A DNA stretch of 64,000 nucleotides, taken from contig NZ_SCMK01000002.1 of assembly GCF_005503355.1 (NCBI RefSeq), forward strand, positions 248,001 to 312,000, in the 5' to 3' direction. The stretch is from Sphingomonas sp. 1F27F7B (lineage in GTDB: Bacteria > Pseudomonadota > Alphaproteobacteria > Sphingomonadales > Sphingomonadaceae). Each line of letters begins with the position of its first letter. Positions within the stretch are counted from its first letter, which is position 1. The notes below the pieces were generated by a model. The model had not been told where the DNA came from, did no database searches, and saw only the letters and a list, made by a program, of their open reading frames with translations. The position numbers and the translations under genes are program-made. This document shows positions 34,508 to 46,064 of this stretch, one piece after another.

Positions 34508-37500
34508 TTATGCGTCGAGCGCGGCGCGGACGGCGGTGGCGAGCCGATCGAGATCGAAGGGCTTGGCGAGGATCGTCTCGCCCGCCACCCGCGCCGTCTC
34601 CGGCGCATAGCCGCTGGTCAGCAGCACCCTGAGCTCGGGCAGCTTGGCACGGGCGCGCGCGGCCAGCTCATGGCCGGTCAGCTCGGGCATCACCACGTCG
34701 CTGAACAGCAGCGAGACGTGCGGGGCCTTGTCGATCAGCCGCAGCGCCTCGGGCCCGTCGCGGGCACCGAGCACCTGATATCCAAGCTCGCGCAGCGCCT
34801 CGATCGAATAGTTGCGGACCCGCTCCTCGTCCTCGACGACGAGCACCACTTCGCCGGGCCGCCCCCCGGCGGGCGCCGATCCGGAGTGCTCGTGCCGCGC
34901 CGCGGGTGCCTCACCCTGATGGACGGGCAGGTAGAGATGGACGGTGGTGCCCTTGCCCGGTGCCGTCTCGATCCGCACCGCGCCGCCGGACTGGCGGACA
35001 AAGCCGAACACCTGGCTGAGCCCGAGGCCGGTTCCCTTGCCGACGCCCTTGGTGGTGAAGAAGGGATCGAAGGCGCGGGCGGCGACTTCGGGCGTCATGC
35101 CGGTGCCGCTGTCGGCCACGGCGATCTCGACATAGCTGCCCGGTTGCAGTTCCAGGGCCGCGGCCTCCGCCGCCGCGAACCGCGCATTGGCGGTGGTCAG
35201 CACCAGCCTGCCGCCGCCCGGCATCGCGTCGCGCGCATTGACCGAGAGGTTGAGGATCACATTCTCGAGCTGGCTGGGATCGGCCAGCAGGGGCGCGATG
35301 CCGGCGGGCAGCACCGTCTCCACCGTGACGTCGTCGCCCAGGGTGCGGACCAGCAGCTCGATCATGCCCTCGACCATCGCATTGGCGTCGATCGCCACGG
35401 GGGCGAGCGGCTGCTGGCGGGAGAAGGCGAGCAGCCGCTGGGTGAGGCCGGCGGCGCGGGTGGCGCCGTCGCGCGCGGCGGTGATGTATTTGCCGATGTC
35501 GCGATTGCCTTGCTTCAGCCGCCGCTCGAGCAGGTCGAGCGCGCCGATCACCACGGCGAGCATGTTGTTGAAGTCGTGCGCGATGCCGCCGGTGAGCTGC
35601 CCCACCGCTTCCATCTTCTGCGCCTGGCGCAGCCGTGCTTCGGCGGCCATCAGCTGCTCGGTCCGTTCGCGCACCGCCGCCTCCAGCGCCTCGCGCGAAC
35701 GGGCGAGCACTTCGCGCGCGTCGATAATGTCCTGGATGTCGGTGCAGGTGCCGAACCAGCGCGTGATCTCGCCCCGCTCGCCCCGTACCGGCTGGGCGTT
35801 GCCCAGTACCCAGCGATACTGGCCGGAACGATGCCGCAGCCGATACTCGATCCGGTAGCGCTCGCCCGTCGCCAGGCTCCGGTCCCATGCTGCCCAGGCG
35901 CGTTCCCCGTCATCGGGGTGGAACACGTGCTTCCACCCTTCGCCATCGGTGCTGCCATGCGGCGCGCCGGTATATTCGTACCAGCGATCATTGTAATAAT
36001 CGTGATGGCCGTCGGGCAGGCTCGACCAGACCATCTGGTCGATCGAATTGGCGATGGCGCGGAACTTGGCTTCGCTTTCCCGCAGGGCCGCCACGGCCTC
36101 GATGCGTTCCACTGCGTCCCAGGCCGTCTCCGCCACCGCTTCGATGAAGGCGACTTCCTCGGCCGACCAGCGGCGCGGCGCGGCCGTGTTGATCGACATC
36201 ACCGCCACCCATTGCCCGCCGCGCAGCAGCGGCACGCCCACGCCCGCGCCGGCGAGGTGCGCCAGCCCCGGCGCTTCGCGGGCGATGTCGTGGAGCACCG
36301 CGGTGCGGCCGGTCCGATAGGCGCGGGCATTGTTCCCCAGCGCGTCGATCGCCAGCGTGCCTTCCAGCGGCGGCAGCGCGCCGCTGTTCCAATAGGGGCC
36401 GAAGCGCACGTGTTCACCCTGTACCCGATAGAAACCCACCCGGTCGAGCCCAAGCTGCTCGCCCAGCGCCGCCGCGGTGAAACGCATCACGGCATCGGCC
36501 GAATCCAGTGCACGCTGCTGATCGGCGAGCGCGCCGAGGAACGCCTGCGCCTCGTTCGCCTCGCGCAGCTCCTCGGCGGCGTCGCGCGCGGCTTCCTCGG
36601 CCAGCTTGCGCTCGGTGATATCGAAGGCGACCCCGGGGAAGCGCAACGGCCTGCCGTCCTCATCGAAGGTCGCGCGGCCTTGCGCGCTCACCCAGCGGGC
36701 CGTGCCGTCCGGCTGGATCAGCCGGTATTCCGCGCTGAACGGCATGCGCTCGTCAAGCGTGCGGGCGATGCTCGCTTCGAGCCGGGCGCGATCGTCGGGA
36801 TGCACGTTGACGAAGAACTGCGCGATCGGCGTGCCCTTGCCGGCCAGCGCTTCGTCGACGCCGTAGAGGCGCAGGAAGCGAGCGTCCGCCGTGACCATGT
36901 CGCCGGGCACGTCCCATACCCAGGTGCCGACGCCGAGCGAGGCGTTGAGCGCGAGCTGCAAGCGCTCCTCGCTCAGCCGCAGCGCCTCTTCCGCCGCGGC
37001 GCGTTCGCTGACGTCGTTGACGACGACGAAGATGTCCGTGGTGTTCCCATGGGCATCCTTGACCGGCTGGTAGACGAAATCGAGGAAGCGCGTGTCGGGC
37101 AGGGCGCCGGCGCGGCGTTGCAGCAGCACCCGCATGCCGTCCGCGCGGAAGGGCTCGCCGCTCGCATAGACGCTGTCGAGCAAGGCGACGAAGCCCTGGT
37201 CGACCATTTCGGGCAGCGCTTCGGCCACTGTCTTGCCCAGCACCGGGCGTTCGCCGACCAGCGCCAGATATTCCGAATTGGCGAATTGGAAGCGATGCTC
37301 CGGGCCGTGGAGCAGGGCCACCGCGCCGGGCGCCTGCTCGAACAGGTCGCGCAGCCGCGCCGCTTCCGCCAGGCGCCCCCGTTCGGCCAGCACCGAGCGA
37401 GTCGTCTCGTTGCCCTGGTTGATCAGCCCGCGCACGCGGCCCTCGCCGTCGCGGATCGGCGTGAAGCTGTAGTTCCACCAGGTCTCCTGGCGGCGGCCGG

Positions 37501-37861
37501 CGCGCTCCATGGCCAGGAACTGGTCGTAGATCGCGAAGCCGCGCCCGTCGGCGATCACCTGCTTCATCTGCGGGCCCACTACGTCCCAGATCTCGCGCCA
37601 CACGGCGCGCGCCGGCTGCCCCAGCACGCCGGGGTGGCGCTCGGCGGGGATCGGCGCCCAGGCATCGTTGTAGAGCAGGTGGAGATCCTCGCCCCAATAG
37701 ATGGCAGTGGGGAAAGTCGAGGCAAGCGCCAGGCCGAGCGCGAATCTGAGCGGATCGGGCCAGGTCTCGGGCGGTCCGAGCGGGTGGCTTGCCCAATCGA
37801 ACGCGCGGATTCGCGCCGCCATCTCGCCTTCGTGATCCAGAAAGCGCAGCGCAGCGTCCAT
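34508..37861 (-). CDS. Multi-PAS/GAF hybrid sensor histidine kinase with C-terminal receiver
   Basis: 1117 residues, no transmembrane helix seen, so a cytoplasmic sensor. In order: PAS-like domain with a WWNYSFTPIRDGEGRVRG segment, a second PAS (about 165-290), PAS_3 (about 300-425, ending FDITERKLAEE), and GAF (about 455-595). Another PAS_3 (about 605-735, ending CTDIQDIIDARE) is followed by HisKA with phospho-His near 762 in GGIAHDFNNM. HATPase_c (FDPFFTTKGVGKGTGLGLSQ) and a receiver with phospho-Asp near 1055 (LLFSDVVMPELTG) complete it. The TWPDPLRFALG N-terminus is typical of proteobacterial PAS kinases. No separate response regulator adjoins. ATG 37861 is preferred over TTG 37897. Divergent from the FAH gene. 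Confidence 0.9.
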   Translation of the reverse strand: MDAALRFLDHEGEMAARIRAFDWASHPLGPPETWPDPLRFALGLALASTFPTAIYWGEDLHLLYNDAWAPIPAERHPGVLGQPARAVWREIWDVVGPQMKQVIADGRGFAIYDQFLAMERAGRRQETWWNYSFTPIRDGEGRVRGLINQGNETTRSVLAERGRLAEAARLRDLFEQAPGAVALLHGPEHRFQFANSEYLALVGERPVLGKTVAEALPEMVDQGFVALLDSVYASGEPFRADGMRVLLQRRAGALPDTRFLDFVYQPVKDAHGNTTDIFVVVNDVSERAAAEEALRLSEERLQLALNASLGVGTWVWDVPGDMVTADARFLRLYGVDEALAGKGTPIAQFFVNVHPDDRARLEASIARTLDERMPFSAEYRLIQPDGTARWVSAQGRATFDEDGRPLRFPGVAFDITERKLAEEAARDAAEELREANEAQAFLGALADQQRALDSADAVMRFTAAALGEQLGLDRVGFYRVQGEHVRFGPYWNSGALPPLEGTLAIDALGNNARAYRTGRTAVLHDIAREAPGLAHLAGAGVGVPLLRGGQWVAVMSINTAAPRRWSAEEVAFIEAVAETAWDAVERIEAVAALRESEAKFRAIANSIDQMVWSSLPDGHHDYYNDRWYEYTGAPHGSTDGEGWKHVFHPDDGERAWAAWDRSLATGERYRIEYRLRHRSGQYRWVLGNAQPVRGERGEITRWFGTCTDIQDIIDAREVLARSREALEAAVRERTEQLMAAEARLRQAQKMEAVGQLTGGIAHDFNNMLAVVIGALDLLERRLKQGNRDIGKYITAARDGATRAAGLTQRLLAFSRQQPLAPVAIDANAMVEGMIELLVRTLGDDVTVETVLPAGIAPLLADPSQLENVILNLSVNARDAMPGGGRLVLTTANARFAAAEAAALELQPGSYVEIAVADSGTGMTPEVAARAFDPFFTTKGVGKGTGLGLSQVFGFVRQSGGAVRIETAPGKGTTVHLYLPVHQGEAPAARHEHSGSAPAGGRPGEVVLVVEDEERVRNYSIEALRELGYQVLGARDGPEALRLIDKAPHVSLLFSDVVMPELTGHELAARARAKLPELRVLLTSGYAPETARVAGETILAKPFDLDRLATAVRAALDA

Positions 37862-37958
37862 GGCCTCACCGATGCGGGGGGCTCGCGCCCGAGTCAACCA
37901 ACTGAGTCAACTCGACTTGGCCGCGCGGGCGGCTATGGATGGGGCAAAGGAGAGACTG

Positions 37959-38963
37959 ATGAAGCTCGCAAGCCTGAAGAATGGCCGTGACGGCAAGCTG
38001 GTCGTGGTTTCCAACGACCTGGCCTGGTACGCCAGCGCCGACATGATTGCCCCGACGCTGCAGGCGGCGCTCGACAATTGGGATCGGGTCGAGACCGATC
38101 TCCGGAACCTCGCCACCGATCTCGACCATGAGGTGATCCCGCGCGAGCGCTTCCACGAGCGGCTCGCCGCCGCGCCGCTGCCCCGCGCCTATCAATGGGC
38201 CGATGGCTCGGCCTATGTGAACCATGTCGCGCTCGTCCGGCAGGCGCGCGGGGCGGAGATGCCCGAGAGCTTCTGGCATGATCCGCTGATGTATCAGGGC
38301 GGCAGCGACGGCTTTCTCGGCCCGCGCGATTCGATCCCGCTCGCCGACGCGGCCTGGGGCTGCGATCTCGAGGCCGAAGTGGTGGTCGTCACCGGCGACG
38401 TGCCGCTGGGCGCGAGCCGCGAGGAAGCGCTGGCGGCGATCCGGCTGGTCGGCCTCACCAACGACGTCTCGCTGCGCAACCTCATTCCCGGCGAACTGGC
38501 CAAGGGCTTCGGCTTCTTCCAGTCCAAGCCGGCCAGCGCCTTCTCCCCGGTGTTCGTCACGCCCGATTCGCTGGGCGACTGGTGGCGGGACGGCAAGCTG
38601 CACCGCAAGTTGATGGTCGATGTGAACGGCAAGCCGTTCGGCCGGGCCGAGGCCGGCATCGACATGACCTTCGACTTCGGCACGCTGGTCGCGCATGCGG
38701 CGAAGACGCGCAGGCTGGGTGCCGGCACGATCATCGGCTCGGGCACCGTCTCCAATCGCGGCGAGGATGGCGGGCCGGGCAAGCCGGTGAGCGAGGGCGG
38801 CGTCGGTTATTCGTGCATCGCCGAGATCCGCACGATCGAGACGATCCGCGGCGGCAAGCCCGAGACGCCCTTCCTCAAGGCCGGCGACACGGTGCGCATC
38901 TGGGCCGAGGACGACCGGCACCACCCGATCTTCGGCGTGATCGAGCAGACCGTCGGAGGATAG
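37959..38963 (+). CDS. Fumarylacetoacetate hydrolase family protein
   Basis: 334 residues. It has the FAH C-terminal fold: metal-ligand region DLEAEVVVVTGDVPLG, SLRNLIPGELAKGFGFFQSKPASAF (in two stretches), and GTLVAHAAKTRRLGAGTIIGSGTVSN. In tyrosine degradation FAH splits fumarylacetoacetate; relatives cleave other C-C bonds of acyl-pyruvates or 2-oxo acids. The length and N-terminal domain fit the FAH-proper or 2-keto-4-pentenoate branch; no other tyrosine genes are nearby. ATG 37959 has AAAGGAGAG upstream. Confidence 0.88.
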   Translation: MKLASLKNGRDGKLVVVSNDLAWYASADMIAPTLQAALDNWDRVETDLRNLATDLDHEVIPRERFHERLAAAPLPRAYQWADGSAYVNHVALVRQARGAEMPESFWHDPLMYQGGSDGFLGPRDSIPLADAAWGCDLEAEVVVVTGDVPLGASREEALAAIRLVGLTNDVSLRNLIPGELAKGFGFFQSKPASAFSPVFVTPDSLGDWWRDGKLHRKLMVDVNGKPFGRAEAGIDMTFDFGTLVAHAAKTRRLGAGTIIGSGTVSNRGEDGGPGKPVSEGGVGYSCIAEIRTIETIRGGKPETPFLKAGDTVRIWAEDDRHHPIFGVIEQTVGG

Positions 38964-38999
38964 GTTGCGAACCTCGCCCGGCCTCCCGATCTCCGCGTC

Positions 39000-39572
39000 A
39001 TGACCATGGAGAACGGCTATACGGTGTTCGAGACCGCCGCGGGTTTCGTCGCGATCGGCTGGAACGCCAGGGGCATCAACAGCCTGAGGCTGCCGGCGGG
39101 CACGGCGCGCGAGGCGGAACGGGCGCTGCTGCGGCGCCTGCCGGACGCGAAACCGGTATCGCCGCCGCCGCCGGTGCAGGCCGTGATCGACGACGCACTG
39201 CGCTATTTTGCCGGGGAGCGCGTCGACTTCGCCGGCGTGGCCGTCGATCTCGGCATGCAGGAGCCGTTTTTCGAACGCGTCTATGCCGCCGTGCGCCGGC
39301 TCGGCTGGGGCGAGACGGCGACCTATGGCGCGATCGCCCGGATGCTCGAGGCGGGGCCGGAATTCGCCCGCGACGTCGGCCAGGCCATGGCGGCCAATCC
39401 GGTGCCGCTGATCGTTCCCTGCCACCGGGTGACGGCGGCGAACGGGCGGATCGGCGGCTTCTCGGCGCCCGGCGGTGCGCTGCTGAAGGCGCAGATGCTC
39501 GCGATCGAGGGCGTCGAAGTGAAGGACGGCGTCGTCACGCGGGACCTGCCGCAGCTGGGGCTGGGCTTCTAG
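39000..39572 (+). CDS. ogt: Methylated-DNA--protein-cysteine methyltransferase family protein
   Basis: 190 residues with the suicide active site PCHRV (Cys141) and preceding GWGETATYGAIARML helix-turn-helix. This is the MGMT/Ogt family that repairs O6-alkylguanine by taking the alkyl group onto Cys. The motif usually reads NPxPIxxPCHRV, and here NPVPLIVPCHRV is intact, so it is probably active. It overlaps the convergent thpR gene by 4 bp. Confidence 0.88.
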   Translation: MTMENGYTVFETAAGFVAIGWNARGINSLRLPAGTAREAERALLRRLPDAKPVSPPPPVQAVIDDALRYFAGERVDFAGVAVDLGMQEPFFERVYAAVRRLGWGETATYGAIARMLEAGPEFARDVGQAMAANPVPLIVPCHRVTAANGRIGGFSAPGGALLKAQMLAIEGVEVKDGVVTRDLPQLGLGF

Positions 39573-40101
39573 AAGCCGAAACTGCCCTGCCGGTCGACCA
39601 GCGGCCAGCGGCCCAGCTCGATGTGGCGATGCTCGCCGAGTATCGAGTGGATCAGCACGAAATCGGCGGCTTCCCAGCCGATCGGCTCTATCGTGCGCGT
39701 GAAGGGACGGCCCTTGCGATAGAGCAGGGTGACGTGCGGATGGAAGTCCCAGGCGGCGCGCAACAGCCCGGCGCGCGACAGGCCGTCCTGCAGCTTGCGG
39801 CCCAGCTCGGCCAAGGCACGGATCTTGCGGCCGGGGCGCAGCGCGATCGTCTCGTTGCTGCCGGAGACGCGGTCGAGCCTCACCGGCACCGGCGCCGACG
39901 AGACCTGGTCGCCGATCTCGATCAGCCGCTGCATCTCGGCATAGGGCCGGCGCGCGAAATCCTCGGTGATGGCCAGCGTGATGTGCAGCCGGTCGTTCTC
40001 GACCAGGCTCTCGGCCAGTCCGAGCTGGTCGCGCTGCACGCCGATCAGGTTGCGGGCGAGCGGCGAAGGACGGAGCGCGTAGAAGAAGCGGTTCCCGGGC
40101 A

Positions 40102-40102
<1 letters not shown>
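39569..40102 (-). CDS. thpR: RNA 2',3'-cyclic phosphodiesterase (2'-5' RNA ligase family)
   Basis: 177 residues with the two HxTx motifs of the 2H phosphoesterase fold: HITL (from His40) and HVTL (from His123). The family hydrolyses 2',3'-cyclic phosphate ends of RNA. ATG 40102 shares its A with the dnaE2 stop (TGATG), making it the last gene of the SOS cassette transcript, although its role in mutagenesis is unknown. Confidence 0.88.
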
Positions 40103-43451
<3,349 letters not shown>

Positions 43452-43455
<4 letters not shown>

Positions 43456-45275
43456 CCGAACACGCCGTGGAGATACCAGCTGAGATCGCCGGTCGCCGCG
43501 CGCTCGCCATCGCCCGAGCGGAACAGCCAATAGCGGCGGCCCGTCTCGTCCTCGACGCGGAAATAGTCGCGCACGCTCATCCGCTCGGCATCGCGCCTCC
43601 ACCATTCGCCCTGGATGCGCTCGGGCCCGTCGGCGCACACCACCCGGTGCGGGCGGCCGCGCCAGGTGAAGCGGCGCGGGGCGTGGTCGGGCAGCTCGGC
43701 CATGACATGGTCGAGCCGTTCGGGCCGGGCGAGCAGCCGCGCCGGGCGCGGCCAGCCGGGATGCCAGGGCGGCAGGGGCGGGTTGCGATCGAGCTGGCGG
43801 ACATCGTCCGGTTTCGCGTGCATCGTCCCGCGGACGGGCGGATCGAGCACCGGCGCGCACGCCAGGGACCGTTCAGGCACGTCGCTCTCCACTGGGCGCA
43901 TCCGCCACATGGCCGCCGGGCCGATCCGCGTCGCCAGCGTATCGACCAGCGTGGCCAGGTCGGGTGCGGCTTCCGCGTCGAGCCGCTCGACGACCGGCTG
44001 CGCTTCGAGCGCGGCGGCGCGGCGGACATGGAGCGCGATCGCATCGATGCCGTAGCCGGGCTCGACATCCTCGATCCGGCGCCGGAGCAGGCGCAGGAGG
44101 TGCGCGCCGTCACGGCTCGGCCGGGCGAGGCCGATGCGGATGCGCTGCGGCACGCCGTCGACGCGCTCGGCGATGCATTCGAGCGCCTGCACGCCCAACC
44201 CTTCGGCCTCAAGCGCTGCGGCGAGGCGCGGCGTGAGCACACCCAGCCAATGTTCGATCGCCTCGGCAGTGGCGATCGGCTCGGCGAAGCGCTGGCGGAC
44301 GGCGATCGCCTCGGGCGGGATCACCGGATGGAGCGGTTCGGCGACCTGGCCCAGCGCCTGGTCGAGCCGCAGCACCGTGCCGCTGCCGAAGCGCCGGGCG
44401 AGCGGAGCGCGGGGCAGGGCGGCGAGCTGGCCGATCCGGTCGATACCCAGCCGCCGGAGCAGCTCGACCGCCGCTTCGTCGATGCGCAGCGCCGCAGTGG
44501 GGAGGTCGGCGAGCGCTTCGGCCTGCGCACCCGGTGGGCAGATGCACGTGCCCCGGAACCGCGCCAGCGCCCAGGCGGCGCCCGGCGTGTCGGCGATGGC
44601 GAGCCGTACGGCGAAGCCGGCACGAGCGAGCAGGCGGACGATGCGCCGGGCCATCTGCTCCTCGCCGCCGAACAGGTGCGCGGTGCCGCTCAGGTCGAGG
44701 AACAGGCCGTCCGTGCCCGACAGTGCCACGACCGGAGACCAGCGCCGTGCGGCGAGGATGGCGAGGGTCCGCAGCGAGCCGCGATCGCCTTCGGGATCGG
44801 CCGGGCGGATATCGAGTCCCGGCACCTGCGCGCGCGCCTGGGTGACTGCCATGCCGGGCCGCAGCCCCAGCGCCTGGGCGGCGGGGCAGGCGGCGGCGAT
44901 CTCGATGCGGCTGCCGTTGCGGAGGGAAGTGACGAGGGGAGCATATTCCTCTCCCAGCGCGCTGGGAGAGGGGGACCGCACCCGAAGGGCGTGGTGGAGG
45001 GGAGCGCCGGGCACCGGCGCATTTGCGCCGGCCCCTCCACCATTCGCTACGCGAATGGTCCCCCTCCCCGAGGCAAGCTCGGGAAGGATTTGAGATTCCC
45101 CGTGCGCCCATCTGGCGCCCGGCCGCCAATGGCCCTCGTGCTGCGCGGGCTTGCGGAGCGGGGCCTGCGGCGTGGGGAGAGCGCGCGCGTCAGGCCGCGC
45201 GCCGACGCGCCGTTCCGCCCGCCACAGCCTTTCGATCGGCCACAGGGGAAGGAAGAGCGCAGCGACCCGTTGCAT
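43452..45275 (-). CDS. imuB: ImuB, inactive Y-family polymerase-like mutasome protein, with in-frame repeat insertion
   Basis: 607 residues, longer than the roughly 500 usual for ImuB. N-terminal MQRVAALFLPLWPIERLWR is typical. At residues 63-110 an in-frame palindromic element (44946-45089) interrupts the protein. After it the family resumes: AAQALGLRPGMAVTQARAQV, GTDGLFLDLSGTAHLFGGE, LRRLGIDRIGQLAALPR. ImuB is a Y-family relative without catalytic acidic residues, binding the beta clamp and DnaE2. ATG 45275 has GGAGG 7-8 bp upstream and lies inside the 3' end of imuA (86-bp overlap). The insertion is in a region before the main conserved block and need not destroy function. Confidence 0.9.
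44946..45089 (-). repeat. In-frame palindromic element inside imuB (144 bp, 48 codons)
   Basis: Sub-palindromes include CTCTCCCAGCG/CGCTGGGAGAG (44949-44970), GGTGGAGGGG opposite CCCCTCCACC, and CCCGAG/CTCGGG at the far end. Translated in the imuB frame it gives ILPELASGRGT, a Gly-rich run, then APLHH and SPSPSALGEE. The same signs (ILP, GRGT, Gly run, PLHH) appear in the E2 insert at 51242-51379, so it is one element family read in one frame. Length divisible by three keeps imuB open. Confidence 0.85.
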
Positions 45276-45939
45276 CGCATGCCTCCACTATCGTCTCGAA
45301 ACCCTCGCCCCCCTTTTGCCGCGCCAGCTCCAGCCGCCAGCGCGGCCGCCCGACGCCTTCCACCGGCAGCGGTGCCGAAGGCGCGCAGGTCACGCGCCAG
45401 CGGGTCACTGCCGCCGAAGGCATGCCGATCGGGTCGGCGCCTTCGCGTGCGGCGCGCTTCAGCAGCAGTGCGATCGTCCGTCCGCCCTCTGCCGCGAGCT
45501 GGAGCCGGCGCGTCGCGGTCATGTCCGCCCGCTTGGCTTCGCCGATCACCGCGCCCAGGCCGCGATGGCGCAAGCCCTCCTCCATGATCGCGAGCAGCTC
45601 GGCATCGTCCCTGGCCTCGGCATAGATCAGGCGCTTGTGATCGAGCCCCGACTGGGCGAGGCCGGGCGCGAACAGGTCGCGCCGCCGCACCACCCAGAGC
45701 ACCGGGCCCCAGGCGCGTGCCGCGATTCCGGCAAGGAACAAAGTTGCCGCGCAATCATCGGCCATGTCGCGCGTGCCCGCCGCCACTTCGTGCAGCGCAT
45801 CGAGCCTGAGGCCGCCATCGGCGAGCCGCGAATCGATCGCCTCGATCCCGAAGGGCAGCGCCGGGCGTCGGCGGAAACCGCCGGTCTCCAGACCGCTCAG
45901 GGTCTCGCGCAATTGCTTCAGGACGGCAGGATCGGCCAT
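45190..45939 (-). CDS. imuA: ImuA, RecA-like mutasome accessory protein
   Basis: 249 residues; a RecA-related but degenerate ImuA: FGIEAIDSRLADGGLRLDAL, HEVAAGTRDMADDCAATLFL, ILWVV-type strand WGPVLWVVRRRDLFAPGL. The conserved helix MEEGLRHRGLGAVIGEAKRA follows. It is needed with ImuB and DnaE2 for damage-induced mutagenesis in bacteria such as Caulobacter. ATG 45939 is chosen; GTG 45948 also is in frame. Transcription probably starts near 45965 from the SOS promoter. Its 3' end overlaps imuB by 86 bp. Confidence 0.87.
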   Translation of the reverse strand: MADPAVLKQLRETLSGLETGGFRRRPALPFGIEAIDSRLADGGLRLDALHEVAAGTRDMADDCAATLFLAGIAARAWGPVLWVVRRRDLFAPGLAQSGLDHKRLIYAEARDDAELLAIMEEGLRHRGLGAVIGEAKRADMTATRRLQLAAEGGRTIALLLKRAAREGADPIGMPSAAVTRWRVTCAPSAPLPVEGVGRPRWRLELARQKGGEGFETIVEACDATGRCALPSPVADRKAVAGGTARRRAA

Positions 45940-45965
45940 GCTGCTCACGACTCGGGAACAAGAAT

Positions 45966-45980
45966 GTTCCTATTCTGTTC
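45966..45980 (-). promoter_or_regulatory. LexA-binding SOS box
   Basis: The plus strand reads GTTCCTATTCTGTTC, exactly the alphaproteobacterial GTTC-N7-GTTC LexA site, 26 bp upstream of imuA. It overlaps the proposed -10 element, so LexA binding would block transcription of imuA-imuB-dnaE2-thpR. Confidence 0.85.
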
Positions 45981-45999
45981 CTTATTGCCCGAGAGTCAA
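45972..45999 (-). promoter_or_regulatory. Promoter of the imuA-imuB-dnaE2 cassette
   Basis: On the minus strand TTGACT (complement of 45994-45999) and CAGAAT (complement of 45972-45977) are separated by 16 bp, resembling a sigma-70 promoter. The -10 lies inside the SOS box, the standard arrangement for LexA repression. Confidence 0.6.
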
Positions 46000-46064
46000 T
46001 TGCCATTCCGCGGCACGTCCCTAAGCTCGGCTTGATTCACCGTTTTCCAGGGAGCCTTCGGAAC

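Noticed and set aside
33677..37990. A 1437-codon plus-strand frame opposite purA and the hybrid kinase
   Set aside because: Same antisense artefact; it spans two unrelated real genes and reads as low-complexity sequence.
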